Origin: Buxus sempervirens
Lineage: Eukaryota > Streptophyta > Magnoliopsida > Buxales > Buxaceae
Assembly: GCA_947561395.2 (NCBI GenBank)
Contig: OX387183.1
Coordinates: forward strand, 16,729,402 to 16,793,401
Direction: 5' to 3'
DNA length: 64,000 nt
The translations under genes were made by a program, and so were the position numbers. The notes under the pieces were generated by a model. That model made no database searches and was not told the DNA's origin. It saw only the letters and a program-made list of their open reading frames with translations. This document shows, piece by piece, positions 34,998 to 47,700 of this stretch; positions within the stretch are counted from its first letter, which is position 1; every line of letters begins with the position of its first letter.

Positions 34998-35555
34998 AAC
35001 TCAAAACCATCATTCTAGACCTCAATTGTTATGGCCCTCTTGCAAGGGGGATAAAAGAAGTTCCATGATCTATGAAATGAGGAGATTTGCATGTACAAGC
35101 TTGTTGTGAGGATCCCAAGTCTTGGTTGGTAAAAGACTTGAATTGCTCTTACTTCAACCTATCAATGTTTTTAATACCATTCCATGATCAGGTAATCACA
35201 TCAGACACCTCTCCTAATCTTACTCTTCTGTTCAGCCACATCTTGATCCATAGGATTTGAAGGAGATATAAATTGATCAATTACACAACAGTACTCATAA
35301 TTTAAAGTCCCCCAAAATTTTCCTCATAATGAAAAAATGGTAAAAAAGAAAGAAAATTTCGCCATGCTTCCTCATTTGTTTTAGATCTGTTTCAAAGTGA
35401 AAAGGACAACTCAATTCTTCTTCTCCAGGGAAGGCCTTCCTCTGAAGACATCCTTGGTATGCCAAGGCTGGTCTTCCACAAACCCAACAGCCATCCAGAG
35501 TTACCAACTTCACATGGAAACACAAACTCAACAGGCATCGCTAATGTTCCTAGAC

Positions 35556-35777
35556 TTAATTGCCCACGTCATCGTCAGTAGTTTCTGGTGCACTGGTATC
35601 AATTATTTTCCCCCTCAATGATAGACAACGGAGTTTGTCTAGTGATGTTCCATACCAAGACTCCATGCCTTCCATAATTAGCTGATAAGAGCAAACAAGG
35701 CCAGAAACATTAACAACTGAAGTTGCCTTAACACCACGCAGTCGAATAATCTCTTCGAATTCTTTTATTGTCTTTCC
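35556..35777 (-). CDS. Unassigned terminal exon downstream of RUS1-like, unit A
   Basis: A minus-strand exon after a strong acceptor (TGCTTTCAG, 35,778). It reads GKTIKEFEEIIRLRGVKATS, then VSGLVCSYQLIMEGMESWYG, then LDKLRCLSLRGKI to a TAA at 35,556. It is protein-like and preserved in both duplicates. It lies ~200 bp past the RUS1-like stop on the same strand. Joining it to the preceding exon by the alternative donor at AGAATTC/GTCAAT gives a short different frame, so it is not an obvious RUS1 extension. It may be an alternative last exon or the end of another gene. Family not recognised. Confidence 0.45.
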   Translation of the reverse strand, partial: GKTIKEFEEIIRLRGVKATSVVNVSGLVCSYQLIMEGMESWYGTSLDKLRCLSLRGKIIDTSAPETTDDDVGN

Positions 35778-35978
35778 CTGAAAGCAGAACAGAAAAGGGA
35801 AGAAATAAGTTGATGAAAAACCAGTAGCAAAGAATGAGTTATCAACAAAGGCATGATCAATTGCTCTATTAAGATCAACCAACAGAAAATAGAAAAATTG
35901 AAACTGACCAGGAATATTAAGCAGTCACTTCTGTCGCTCTATAAGTATGACAACAATTCACATGTAGCGTTGAATGTA

Positions 35979-36642
35979 TCATTTTGTAGATGCAGAGTCA
36001 ACATAACATTGACGAATTCTATTGGGTAATGGCCTTGCAATGAGACCATTGGTGACCCAGCCAGCTAACGTCCCATCATGTTTAACGTGATTGAATTCTC
36101 TTTGAACATAATCCAGAGAAATTTGTAGCTTTCCTCCAGGTTTGCAGTCATTAGTGACACCTCTAGATTCAATTCCCAAATTTCTCTCCAACCAGTACAG
36201 ATAACTGGCATGGAACATTGACTTGAGCATGTCTTCTTGCGACGATTCTTCTTTTAGAATTACCTGATATAAGCCAGGTTTTCAACCACATGAAAATATC
36301 TAAACCAGATTTTTAAATATCAAGGGAAAAAGGAAAGGCAAAAGTCAGGATAGCAATATTGAAACCCCTGAAACAAAACTAAAAGCGAAAATAATTCAAA
36401 AAAACAAAAAAAGAAAGAGGCTTTAAGGGTATAATTGCATTTTTTTTTGTTGGTAATTTACTCACGCAAAATCTTCCTTCGCACTCTGTCAGCATGTAGC
36501 CCTGGTCTTTGTATAGATCAAACAGTGCAAATGCATCTTCCTTTCTATTAATAATTTCACTGAGCTTGGATCCCAGCTGAAGCCGGTGGTCTATTTCTGC
36601 TGCAGCATCTTTAGCTTCTATAGAAAGTAGTTCTGATTGCAG
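35979..36642 (-). CDS. RUS1-like C-terminal exons, unit A (duplicate cassette)
   Basis: Two exons: 36,466-36,642 (59 codons: [48 protein letters not shown]) and 35,979-36,263 ([73 protein letters not shown], stop). Splice sites and frame are intact. These encode the C-terminal part of DUF647 proteins. This copy is farther from the upstream exons and would be used only by skipping unit B or by readthrough. The family assignment is argued under the main gene. Confidence 0.75.
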
Positions 36643-37379
36643 CTATGTACAACATCCATAAGAGTAGATCAGAGCAGAAAAGAACAAAAAAAAAAGTTCA
36701 ATTTATGGGCTCTTATAATATTGCACCTTGCAAGTTTGTCGAGTAAAGAAACATGCTAACTTAAATAAAGAGCAAAATTAAAAATCATTAAAATAAAGAA
36801 AAATAGAAGTCATAAGTTTTCTCCAAAATAAAAAAAAAAACACTTCTTTTTCCACGTACAACATTATGACATCAAATCATCACATTATCTTCACCAATGA
36901 ATAACCAAAATTTACCCAAATTATTGTTATATCTATTGGATCTTTTCCCTCATTAGCAATTATTCTGTTAGTATTTGTTATACATTATTACGCTGACTCT
37001 TTCCACCAGTAATCTCTCATTGACTACACATTTTCTCTTCATCTGAATCCAGATAGAGTGCTGGATAGTATCATGGGCAGAAGTGTGATACTTTTGGAAT
37101 TCATTTAAACTTTTAGAGATCTAAGGTGGTCTGAAAATTCAATTAAGTGGAGCATTCATCCCAATAATTGGGCAGTTAACATCTTGTTCAGAGTTATATG
37201 AAGCTTGGTTTTGTAGAAAGCGAAAAAAAAGGAATGACATATATGCTTTTAAGTTCAGATGAAAATTGGATCCACTCAAAAGTTGTCTTCTAATAAAGAT
37301 ATACCACAAATATAGAGATACTGAGATGCATGGAAATAATTGAGGAAATCAGAGAATGATCATGTTACTTATCCGCCAT

Positions 37380-38048
37380 CATCATAGGGTATGCACACAT
37401 TGCCCATATGAGGCACTCAAGCTGTTTGTTTGTTTCATTAGTAAAAGGAACTGTATTACAAAATTGAATTTGTAACATTTCCCCTTAAAGGGACAAGATA
37501 AAAAACAAAACAACACAACACACACAAAACCCTGCCCTGCCTACAACACCCCACCCCCCATAAAATCCCAAAGAGAAAAAAACACCCACCCACACCCACA
37601 CACACAACCACCACCACAAAAGAAAAAAGAACCCACCCAGCCCGCCCCACATCTATTCCCTACCCTTCCTACTCATATATCTCATTTGAATAAATTGGTA
37701 TAAACATGTTGGTTCTCTTGGCTCCCATGAGGAAAAATCAAAGAATGATCCTGTTACTTATCATCCATCATAACAGGGTATGCACACATTTCCCAAATGA
37801 GGCAATGAAGCTGTTTTTTTGTTTCATTAGTAAAAGAGACTCTATTTTGAAATTGAATTTGTAACATAGATGGTTCCCCTTAAAGGGGAAGATAAAAACC
37901 AAATAACACAACACACCCCCAACCAGCCCCATGGCCCCGCGTGACACACACACACACACAAACCCCCCAACACACCCCACCCCCTCAACCCCAAACCAAC
38001 ACCCAAAATGAAATAAAAAAACCCACCCAAACCACATCTACCCCCTAA
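37380..38048. repeat. Two diverged ~350-bp units with CA/CCCACC tracts (in unit A)
   Basis: AGCTGTTTGTTTGTTTCATT and its relative AGCTGTTTTTTTGTTTCATT, each followed by TTAGTAAAAG, GAATTTGTAACAT, CCCCTTAAAG and a C/A-only low-complexity tract, occur at about 37,421 and 37,809. The same pair recurs in unit B (about 40,820 and 41,210), making four copies. Confidence 0.85.
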
Positions 38049-38333
38049 TAGGATTGGCAATGGGTCGGATATATATCGGAATCCGGCCCGAATCCGATCC
38101 GAAAATCTCGAATTCGGATATGAGATATAGATCTGTGGTTCGAATATGGATATCAAATATCAGATCCGATCAAATTCGGATCCGAATTCGAATCTATCCA
38201 TATCCGATCCGAATAGGATCCAAACCAAAATCAACATATACTTTTCATTAAACCATCGGTAAACTTTGTATAAACCATGGTTGAACCATCCTTACTCATG
38301 TCTTGCTTTAATATTGATATGGCTCATTAGTTT
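38049..38333. mobile_element. hAT MITE, truncated left part (unit A)
   Basis: Starts TAGGATTGGCAATGGGTC right after CCCCCTAA (38,041-38,048), identical in layout to the complete copy at 41,447. It is cut at the tandem-duplication junction, so its right half is missing. Confidence 0.9.
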
Positions 38334-41300
38334 TGAACTCAAAACCATCATTCTTGACCTCAATTGTTATGGCCCTCTTGCAAGGGGGATAAAATAAGTT
38401 CCATGATCCATGAAATGAAGAGATTTGCATGTACAAGCTTGTTGTGAGGATCCCAAGTCTTGGTTGGTAAAAGACTTGAATTGCTCTTACTTCAACCTAT
38501 CAATGTTTTTAATACCATTCCATGATCAGGTAATCACATCAGACACCTCTCCTAATCTTACTCTTCTGTTCAGCCACATCTTGATCCATATGATTTGAAG
38601 GAGATATAAATTGATCAATTACACAACAGTACTCATAATTTAAAGTCCCCCAAAATTTTCCTCATAATGAAAAAAATGGTTAAAAGAAGGAAAATTTCAT
38701 CATGCTTCCTCATTTGTTTTAGCTCTGTTTCAAAGTGAAAAGGGCAACTCAATTCTTCTTCTCCAGGGAAGGCCTTCCTCTGAAGACATCCTTGGCATGC
38801 CAAGGCTGGACTTCCACAAACTCAACAGCCATCCAGAGTCACCAACTTCACATGGAAACACAAACTCAACAGGCATCGCTAATGTTCCTAGAATTAATTG
38901 CCCACGTCATCGTCAGTAGTTTCTGGTGCACTGGTATCAATTATTTTCCCCCTCAATGATAGACAGTGGAGTTTGTCTAGTGATGTTCCATACCAAGACT
39001 CCATGCCTTCCATAATTAGCTGATAAGAGCAAACAAGGCCAGAAACATTAAAAACTGAAGTTGCCTTAACACCACGCAGTCGAATAATCTCTTCGAATTC
39101 TTTTATTGTCTTTCCCTGAAAGCAAAACAGAAAAGGGAAGAAATAAGTTGATGAAAAACCAGCAGCAAAGAATGAGTTATCAACAAAGGCATGATCAACT
39201 GCTCTATTAAGATCAACCAACAGAAAATAGAAAAATTGAAACTGACCAGGAATATTAAGCAGTCACTTCTGTCGCTCTATAAGTATGACAACAATTAACA
39301 TGTAGCGTTGAATGTATCATTTTGTAGATGCAGAGTCAACATAACATTGACGAATTCTATTGGGTAATGGCCTTGCAATGAGACCATTGGTGACCCAGCC
39401 AGCTAACGTCCCATCGTGTTTAACGTGATTGAATTCTCTTTGAACATAATCCAGAGAAATTTGTAGCTTTCCTCCAGGTTTGCAGTCATTAGTGACGCCT
39501 CTAGATTCAATTCCCAAATTTCTCTCCAACCAGTACAGATAACTGGCATGGAACATTGACTTGAGCATGTCTTCTTGCGACGATTCTTCTTTTAGAATTA
39601 CCTGATATAAGCCAGGTTTTCAACCACATGAAAATATCTAAACCAGATTTTTGAATATCAAGGGAAAAAGGAAAGGCAAAAGTCAGGATAGCAATATTGA
39701 AACCCCTGAAACAAAACTAAAAGCGAAAATAATTAAAAAAAACAAAAAAAGAAAGAGGCTTTAAGGGTATAATTGCATTTTTTTTTGTTGGTAATTTACT
39801 CACGCAAAATCTTCCTTCGCACTCTGTCAGCATGTAGCCCTGGTCTTTGTATAGATCAAACAGTGCAAATGCATCTTCCTTTCTATTAATAATTTCACTG
39901 AGCTTGGATCCCAGCTGAAGCCGGTGATCTATTTCCGCTGCAGCATCTTTAGCTTCTATAGAAAGTAGTTCTGATTGCAGCTATGTACAACATCCATAAG
40001 AGTAGATCAGAGCAGAAAAGAACAAAAAAAAAGTTCAATTTATGGGCTCTTATAATATTGCACCTTGCAACTTTGTCGAGTAAAGAAACATGCTAGCTTA
40101 AATAAAGAGCAAAATTAAAAATCACTAAAATAAAGAAAAATAGAAGTCATAAGTTTTCTCCAAAGTACAAAAAACACTTCTTTTTCCACGTTCAACATTA
40201 TGACATCAAATCATCACATTATCTTCACCAGATGGCAATGACAACAATACCTAAATTTATTATATATAAAGGCACTTAGGTTTTTGCTAGCTTTCAATGA
40301 ATAACCAAAATTTACCCAAATTATTGTTATATTTATTGGATCTTTTCCGTCATTAGCAATTGTTCTGTTAGTATTTGTTATACATGATTACGCTGACTCT
40401 TTCCACCAGTAATCTCTCATTGACTACACATTTTCTCTTCATCTGAATCCAGATAGAGTGCTGGATAGTATCATGGGCAGAAGTTTGATACTTTTGGAAT
40501 TCATTTAAACTTTTAGAGATCTAAGGTGGTCTGAAAATTCAATTAAGTGGAGCATTCATCCCAATAATTGGGCAGTTAACATCTTGTTCAGAGTTATATG
40601 AAGCTTGGTTTTGTAGAAAGCGAAAAAAAAGGAATGACATATATGCTTTTAAGTTCAGATGAAAATTGGATCCACTCAAAAGTTGTCTTCTAATAAAGAT
40701 ATACCGCAAATATAGAGATACTGAGATGCATGGAAATAATTGAGGAAATCAGAGAATGATCATGTTACTTATCCGCCATCATCATAGGGTATGCACATGT
40801 TGCCCATATGAGGCACTCAAGCTGTTTGTTTGTTTCATTAGTAAAAGGAACTGTATTACGAAATTGAATTTGTAACATTTCCCCCTAAAGGGAAAAGATA
40901 AAAAACAAAACAACACAACACACACAAAACCCCGCCCCGCCTGCAACACCCCACCCCACATAAAATCCAAAAGAGAAAAAACCACCCACCCACACCCACA
41001 CACACAACCACCACCACAAAAGAAAAAAAAACCCACCCAGCCCGCCCCACATCTATTCCCTACCCTTCCTACTCATATATCTCATTTGAAGAAATTGGTA
41101 TAAACATGTTGGTTCTCTTGGCTCCCATGAGGAAAAATCAAAGAATGATCCTGTTGCTTATCATCCATCATCACAGGGTATGCACACATTTCCCAAATGA
41201 GGCAATGAAGCTGTTTTTTTGTTTCATTAGTAAGAGAGACTCTATTATGAAATTGAATTTGTAACATAGATGGTTCCCCTTAAAGGGGAAGATAAAAACC

Positions 41301-41731
41301 AAATAACACAACACACCCCCCACCAGCCCCATGGTCCAGCATGACACACACACACACAAACCCCCCAACACACCCCACCCCCTCAACCCCAAACCAACAC
41401 CCAAAATGAAATAAAAAAACCCACCCAAACCACATCTACCCCCTAATAGGACTGGCAATGGGTCAGATATATATCGGAATCCCGCCCGAATCCGATCCGA
41501 AAATCTCGAATTCGGATATGAAATATAGATCCGTGGTTTGAATACGAATATCAGATATCAGATCCGATCAAATTTGGATCCGAATTCGAATCTATCCATA
41601 TCTGATCCGAATAGGATCCGAACCGAAATCAACATATACTTTTCATTAAACCATTGGTAAACTTTGTATAAACCATAGTTGAACCATCCTTACTCATGTC
41701 TTGCTTTAATATTGATATGGCTCATTAGTTT
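38334..41731. repeat. Tandem duplication, unit B (3,398 bp)
   Basis: Second copy. It continues without a break into the full MITE and RUS1 intron, so this is the original right context. It is about 60 bp longer, mainly because of ~66 extra bases near 40,232-40,297 (GATGGCAATGACAAC start) absent from unit A. The junction 38,334-38,336 is TGA, a base triplet also present at both parental breakpoints. Confidence 0.95.
38894..39115 (-). CDS. Unassigned terminal exon, unit B copy
   Basis: Duplicate of the exon at 35,556-35,777 with a few substitutions (for example VFNVSG for VVNVSG and LHCLSL for LRCLSL). The acceptor and the stop are kept. Confidence 0.45.
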   Translation of the reverse strand, partial: GKTIKEFEEIIRLRGVKATSVFNVSGLVCSYQLIMEGMESWYGTSLDKLHCLSLRGKIIDTSAPETTDDDVGN

Positions 41732-44700
41732 TGATAGTTAAAATTTGCTTTAATAGTTAAACTTGAATTTTGAGTTTTAAGTTCAAATAGGATCGAATTC
41801 GGATCGAATTCGGATCGGTTATATGTTTGGTCAAATTTCGAATTCGGATACAATATATAAATTCGATTTCGAATTCGGATTCACGTATAAAAGATCCGTC
41901 GGATTTCGTATCGAATTTGGATATCGGATTTTTATTTTCGATTCGGATTCGGATCATGGTAGATTCATACCACATTCGACCCATTGCCAGCCCTACCCCC
42001 TAACCTCCCTACTCATCCATCTCATGTGAAGAAATTAGCATAAACATGTTGCTTACCTTGGCTCCCATCTTTGCAAGGTGATCAACAAACTCATAAGCTG
42101 ATCTGGACACTTGATTGAACGAAGTATTCAATTCAACGTTCATAAATACACCAAGTGCTGCATCCACCAGGATAATTGTTCTGCGTTGGTAATCCACCAA
42201 ACGATGATTGTAAAATCGCCGTGCATGACCAGATTTTGGTATCCTTCCTTTTCAGTCAATTCCAACCCTTTCAAGCATGCTAACATCTCCAATTTTATTT
42301 AGGCACTCAAGCTTTTCAATCAAATGCAAAAGGGAAAATGTTATACCAGATGAAGAATCTCATCCCAACACCACTCTTTGCTTCTTGCCATGTAGCCTGG
42401 TCAGCGAACAGGATGACTTTCACAATTCAGATGATCATCATATCTTTACTCCCATCAAATGATGCCATGTGGCACTTTATTGGGCCATCATCTACACTCT
42501 AATTCAATTTATCAGATCCAACAACCATGGGTCGGCTATCCCTTACCTCCTACCTGTGTTTTGAAATAAGGACCCAGTTGAAAAGAATGGAATGGAAACA
42601 AATCCTCCGCCAGGTTTAGATTCTTGCCATACTACACATGAAACAACAAACTCCGGCCTGAATTGCATCCTGAGTATCTTGTACCTTCTATTTCTTGATG
42701 AGTTGAGTATCTTGTGCTTTTTAACACATTAGACACTGTAACTGAAGGATAAGACTCAAAATATGAATCAAAATTCAATCAACCCAAAATATGAAGATTA
42801 ATGGTGCCGTGACTTCCCCGCCAGCTAATACTCTTCTGGCCTCTATAGATGCAAGGAAAATGTCAAATGAATGGATCAGGTCAGAGTTTGATTGAATCCA
42901 CATCTTTCTAAACAATCTTCCATCACCAGTTGCCCTTGCTTGTTCCAACATAGTTTCCATAACCCCTCATCACTTCTAAATGTAGGGTGCTGGTTCAAAT
43001 AGGAATGAAATCGTCTATCGCATGATCCTGCGGCAGACCTTGCAACATCCCACGACTGCTGTTTTTTCACATTTTTAAATGTGAAATGTCACTTCAACTG
43101 ACATTTCACATTGAAAAATGTGAAACATACAGCAGCCGAGGTCTACGGATGCTCGATTTTATCCAGTTACAAATATCCTTCTCTCACAAGGGCAGGATCA
43201 TAGAAGAGGATGCCTCATAAAATAAGTTGTTCGCAGCAGGATCAGATATGTTTTCAACAAACAAGAGGCATCTGCACTGGTTGCAAGGAACTGATGACAA
43301 TATTGCCAACCCATGGAGACGACCTTTGAAAGGTTATTTTGTAGTGATGCAAATCCACCAAAAAGCAATCATCATATCTTCATACACCTAAACATATAAC
43401 AATCAGCTAAGCCTCGAACCACTATTTCAGTTGTGCCAACCTTCCTAAGTGATGCAGGACTTGTGGGACCCAAAGTTTAGATTAGTTAGTTATTTAGTAA
43501 AAGTGGAATTCCTATTTTCTTGTATTAGGTATTTGAGTTATATTAGGAGTCTTTAAGAGGTTTTAAAGTTAGATTTTAACTCTTAGTTGTTTACTATGAG
43601 TAGGAGTTATAATTTTAGTAGGTTTCTATCTTATTTTGGGGTCTTCAAAGGTTTATAAATAAGGGGTAAAGGTTGTATACGAATTTTAGACATTATTTTT
43701 TTAAGAACTACAGAGTTTCTCTCTCATATTCCTTGTAGATTCAAGGTTATTTGTTGGTGGATTCCAGTTTTCTAAGATTAATGGAGATCAATCCTTGTTT
43801 TCGTAACTTTCACTGCGTCACTAAGCTGTTTTAAAGTGGTATCTGACTAAGGGTAATCTGGAAAAAAAAAAAGGGAAATGTTTGGTGCCAGGTTCATTGT
43901 GAAGATATTTGGGATTGCTTTCAATTGCAAGTCACAAAGCAACTTAATTCCACATACAATTGTAGGTAGTGCCCAAAGGAAAGTAGCTGCATTGATGAGG
44001 GGCTATCATTTAAGGAGGAAAAGTCAACTTAAGTCAAAGCTCCTTGTCAAACTTTCCTAATTTGTTTCACTGAATCTTATGCTATCCTTTGTGGCTAAGC
44101 AGTTGGGAGAAGCTCCAGAGGGGCATTCAAAGGAGTGGTATGCAAAGGAAGTTTAAATAAAGCAAACCTGTAATTCCAAGGTGTGAAACATTTATGAATT
44201 AGAATCTTGATCATATTGCTACAAAAATGGCTACAGAGATGCAGGGAGGTATGGTAGAGCCAAAGGAATGTCATCATCAGAGTTAAGAGTGTTAATTGCC
44301 AGTATAAATAGGATAGCAATGTGACACTGAGAAGAAAGACTAAATTTGTCAAAGGCAATTACTTGATCTTTCGATGATTTTATCCGTAATCTTCAGTCAA
44401 GTTCTGGTCAGATATTTGGGCTCATAGATCTAAGAAATAGATTTTCCCGCATCTTTCTCTATTACATTTAAACAAAGATGATTTGATGAAAGACTACACA
44501 AACTGAAGCATCTCTGTGATTAAGTTGCCCCTCCTTACAAGATCCATGAATGACTGGGAAATTAACTCCTTCACACTGCTCTTCCAATCGCTATCCACTC
44601 CCTTTGAGGTAAACTTTTGAGTTTCAGACAAAACCGACATGTCTTCACCAAGCCATATCAGCTTCAAAGTTGTCCAATATGATACTTAGGATTGGATTAT

Positions 44701-47700
44701 ACTTCATAATTTCACTCTATTTTCAACAATTTTGGCTTCTCACTGCTTTTCAATGAATATGGCTACAGCCAAATATGTGCCGGTCGGTACTAACCAACAC
44801 CTATAGATCTTGAAGAGGGCCAAAACCTGATCCAAAACCAAAACGTTCAATCTTGGTTGGAGATGAATAGGTTGGGTGGAAGATGATACGTTGCGTAATT
44901 CAAAATCAACTGCTATATTTAGATCTTTTTCTTAATTAATTGGATCCCACCAACCAGATAACATCCCCATTAGGGCCGTAAACCTATTGAGTCATAATCT
45001 AGTCAAATCCAGTCCAGAAGGAATGGACTTTGTAAGGGGTTTTCAACATTTCATTCAATAATCCAACAACGCATAATCTTGATATAGGATGATTTGCTCA
45101 AATAAGATTTTGAACCATTTGTGGTCTGTTATCCTACAAAGATTTGGCAAATTATGGGTGCAGCCTAGAGATTTAATTCAAGTGCTTCAGTCTTGGAATT
45201 ATAGCAAAGGTATTCTGAGGTACGTTGTATTGTGGAATTTGGCACCGGCTGCTATTCTTTGGGCATTATGGAAAGAGAGGAACAAGAGAATTTTTAAAGA
45301 TTCATCTAGTTCATTATGGGGTTTATTAGCATCATCTCTCAACTACCTACTATATTGAGCATCGAGTTATGAATCTTGTAAAGGGAAGACTCGTCATGAG
45401 TTTCTTGAGTGTGGGAACTTTTGTGATTTGTAGAACAGATCATGTACACCAATCGTGTACTGTTTAGTTTCTGTACTCCTTGCTTTTTCAAGCTTTAATA
45501 TAATCCTTTTTATTATCGATCAAAAAAAGGATTTTGAACCATTTACATATATATATATACACAGACACTCACACACATGCAGACACAAGACACACATATA
45601 GATATACATACACATTGTTAGGAAGACATACATATTTGGTGGCTGTTAAGAGAATTATTAAGAGCATTACAATATGGTTAGAAAAATAATTTATTGCAGG
45701 TACTTAATAAAAATAAGTACTCTATATAACAAGTAAAAAAGTTCCCATGTATTATATTTGTTGCCTTCATCTTAATCATAGTCTTTGTCCTCACTAAAAT
45801 CATAAAATTCATTGTCAAAAGATCTGATTATAATCTGATTCCAATCAGATCTGAAGCTAATCAGTCATTATAACATGATAATCAGATAAAGTATGATCCA
45901 ATTCAATTTGTTTATTAATAAAATATGAATATACCTTCATCCAATTTGAGTCTCATCGATTGGCAGTCTTCATTCCCATATCCCACCAAAAAAGAAAAAA
46001 ATTCTTACCAAATCCGTTCTCATTGTATATCACATGGATTAAGAATCTTGAGGGAACCCATGGAGAGAAAATTAAAAGTATCTCATACTACCATAATTCT
46101 CATCTATGAGTTAATGGGAAAACTCTTCATAATTTATAAATATAAAGATACACACACATGCACACACGTATACGCACACGCACACATACACAAAAATACG
46201 TACAATAATACTATAAAATCTGTATGTCTAAATACATAAGCAAAAAGAAAACAACTCACTTTATAAGCAGGCTTCATATTTAGTAGGGGTACACCTTGAA
46301 AAAGTGGTTCTTCTTCATTGACCTCTTTAACAGAAGGAACTTGACCACTAATCAGATATTCGCTGAAGACCAAACCTGTTGAAAGAGTCAAGGAATAACG
46401 TTTATACACCAAGTAAGGAAAAGAATAAGCTCATTGATGAGTTAATTAGAACTGGAAATTATGCCACAAAATTATTATATTATAAATTTCACATATTTCA
46501 AGAGGATCAACATGATAAACAGCTGCAGCATTATTTATTTTTTTATCTTACTTTATCACTATAGAGGAGGAAATGTACATTGAAGGTAAGAAAAATCCTG
46601 ATGAGAGGAAGTTCCTATAGAAGAGGAAGTTCCTATAGAAGAGGAATGCACATTTACATTTGATTTCTAATACTAACTTTTTCCGGTTGGTTACAGAAAA
46701 GGAATATGCTCCTCAACTCCCTAAGTGAGGGAGTGATGGAAATTGGTCAGAAAAATTTATGAGGAGTGTAAGGTTTAATATTTTAGTTTGGCTTAATTCA
46801 GTGTCAAAAAGAAAGTGTTTAAGTGTGTTTAGAATGTTTAGTTTGAGTCCAATAAGACATGGTTCAAACGGCATCAAAATCGGAGTCAAATTGAAGAAGT
46901 TATGCCCAACGTTTGATCAACGTTCTCTGGTCGTTCGAACGTTCAATTTCTGGAGAGTGACATTTGACCAACGTTCTCTGACCGTTCGAACGTTCATGTT
47001 CTGCAGACAAACCCGAGACTAGCGTGAGATCAACGTTCTCTGGCCGTTCGAACGTCCGATTTTTAAAGGGTGGCGTTTGCTGAACATTTGCTGAGCGTTC
47101 GAACGTTCAAACAGCAAAATATCTAAACCTAAGAGAGCCACGTTTTAGAAGCCCTAAATATCTTTCTCTTCTGAAAAACCTTCTTCTAGGTTTTCATCTT
47201 TTGAGCCATAAAACCTTTCTTTTCTTCTTCCTTCCTCTACCTTGGAGTTCCGGGTTGGGGAGATTGATCGTGGGAGTTCCTACGGATATCAGGCGAGTTC
47301 GTTTGGGTGATCGTGTGAGAAGATCTTCAGAGTTCTGAAGTGTTGCTGTGGAGCAAATTTGAGGAGTTCGTCAGATACTTTCAAGTCTATAAGTTGCAGA
47401 GTCTAGCATAGGGATTGTCAGAACCCCAATTTCGGGGATTGAATTTGCAAAATAGGAAAGAGGAACTTGTTGAGATAAAAGCTGGAAAACAGGGGAGGAG
47501 AGAAGATTTAAAAATTAATTTTTAAACCCTGAACTTTTAAAAATTACCAAAAGGGAATTGAAAATTTCAAATTTACAAAAGCTTGCCCCTAGTTCTCAAC
47601 GAACCAAAAATCCCTCTTTGAGTTCATGGGTTGCTATTTTAGCAACCCAAAACAAGAGGAAACCTTTCCAAAATAAGTCCCGTAAGATCAGAAGAGGATT

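Larger units (their letters stand above)
34996..38333. repeat. Tandem duplication, unit A (3,338 bp)
   Basis: Direct repeat of the following unit with a constant 3,338-bp offset over its first ~5 kb of comparison. It carries the last RUS1-like coding exons, an extra terminal exon, two CA/CCCACC-rich blocks and the left part of a hAT MITE, where it ends. The two units differ by only scattered substitutions and small indels, so the event is recent compared with the other duplications here. Confidence 0.95.
42004..46259. other. RUS1-like intron, mostly unassigned
   Basis: This holds a short perfect hairpin, an LTR/PBS relic and a LINE 3' end, listed separately. On the minus strand, 42,045-42,220 has an open stretch ([19 protein letters not shown] then a donor) reminiscent of the C-terminal end of a LINE RNase H domain. 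It is not in the RUS family pattern, so I treat it as a retroelement remnant. I recognise nothing in the rest. Confidence 0.45.

Noticed and set aside
35979..42220. SMC-hinge (GMI1/SMCHD1-like) identity for the duplicated exons
   Set aside because: No hinge motif. Adding the exons at 46.3 and 60.4-60.8 kb gave clear DUF647/RUS pieces such as IAKGEAQGM and [13 protein letters not shown].
42045..42220. Extra RUS1-like exon ([18 protein letters not shown]...)
   Set aside because: The donor is good, but the flanking exons already join in phase and in family order without it. The sequence looks more like a LINE RNase H end.
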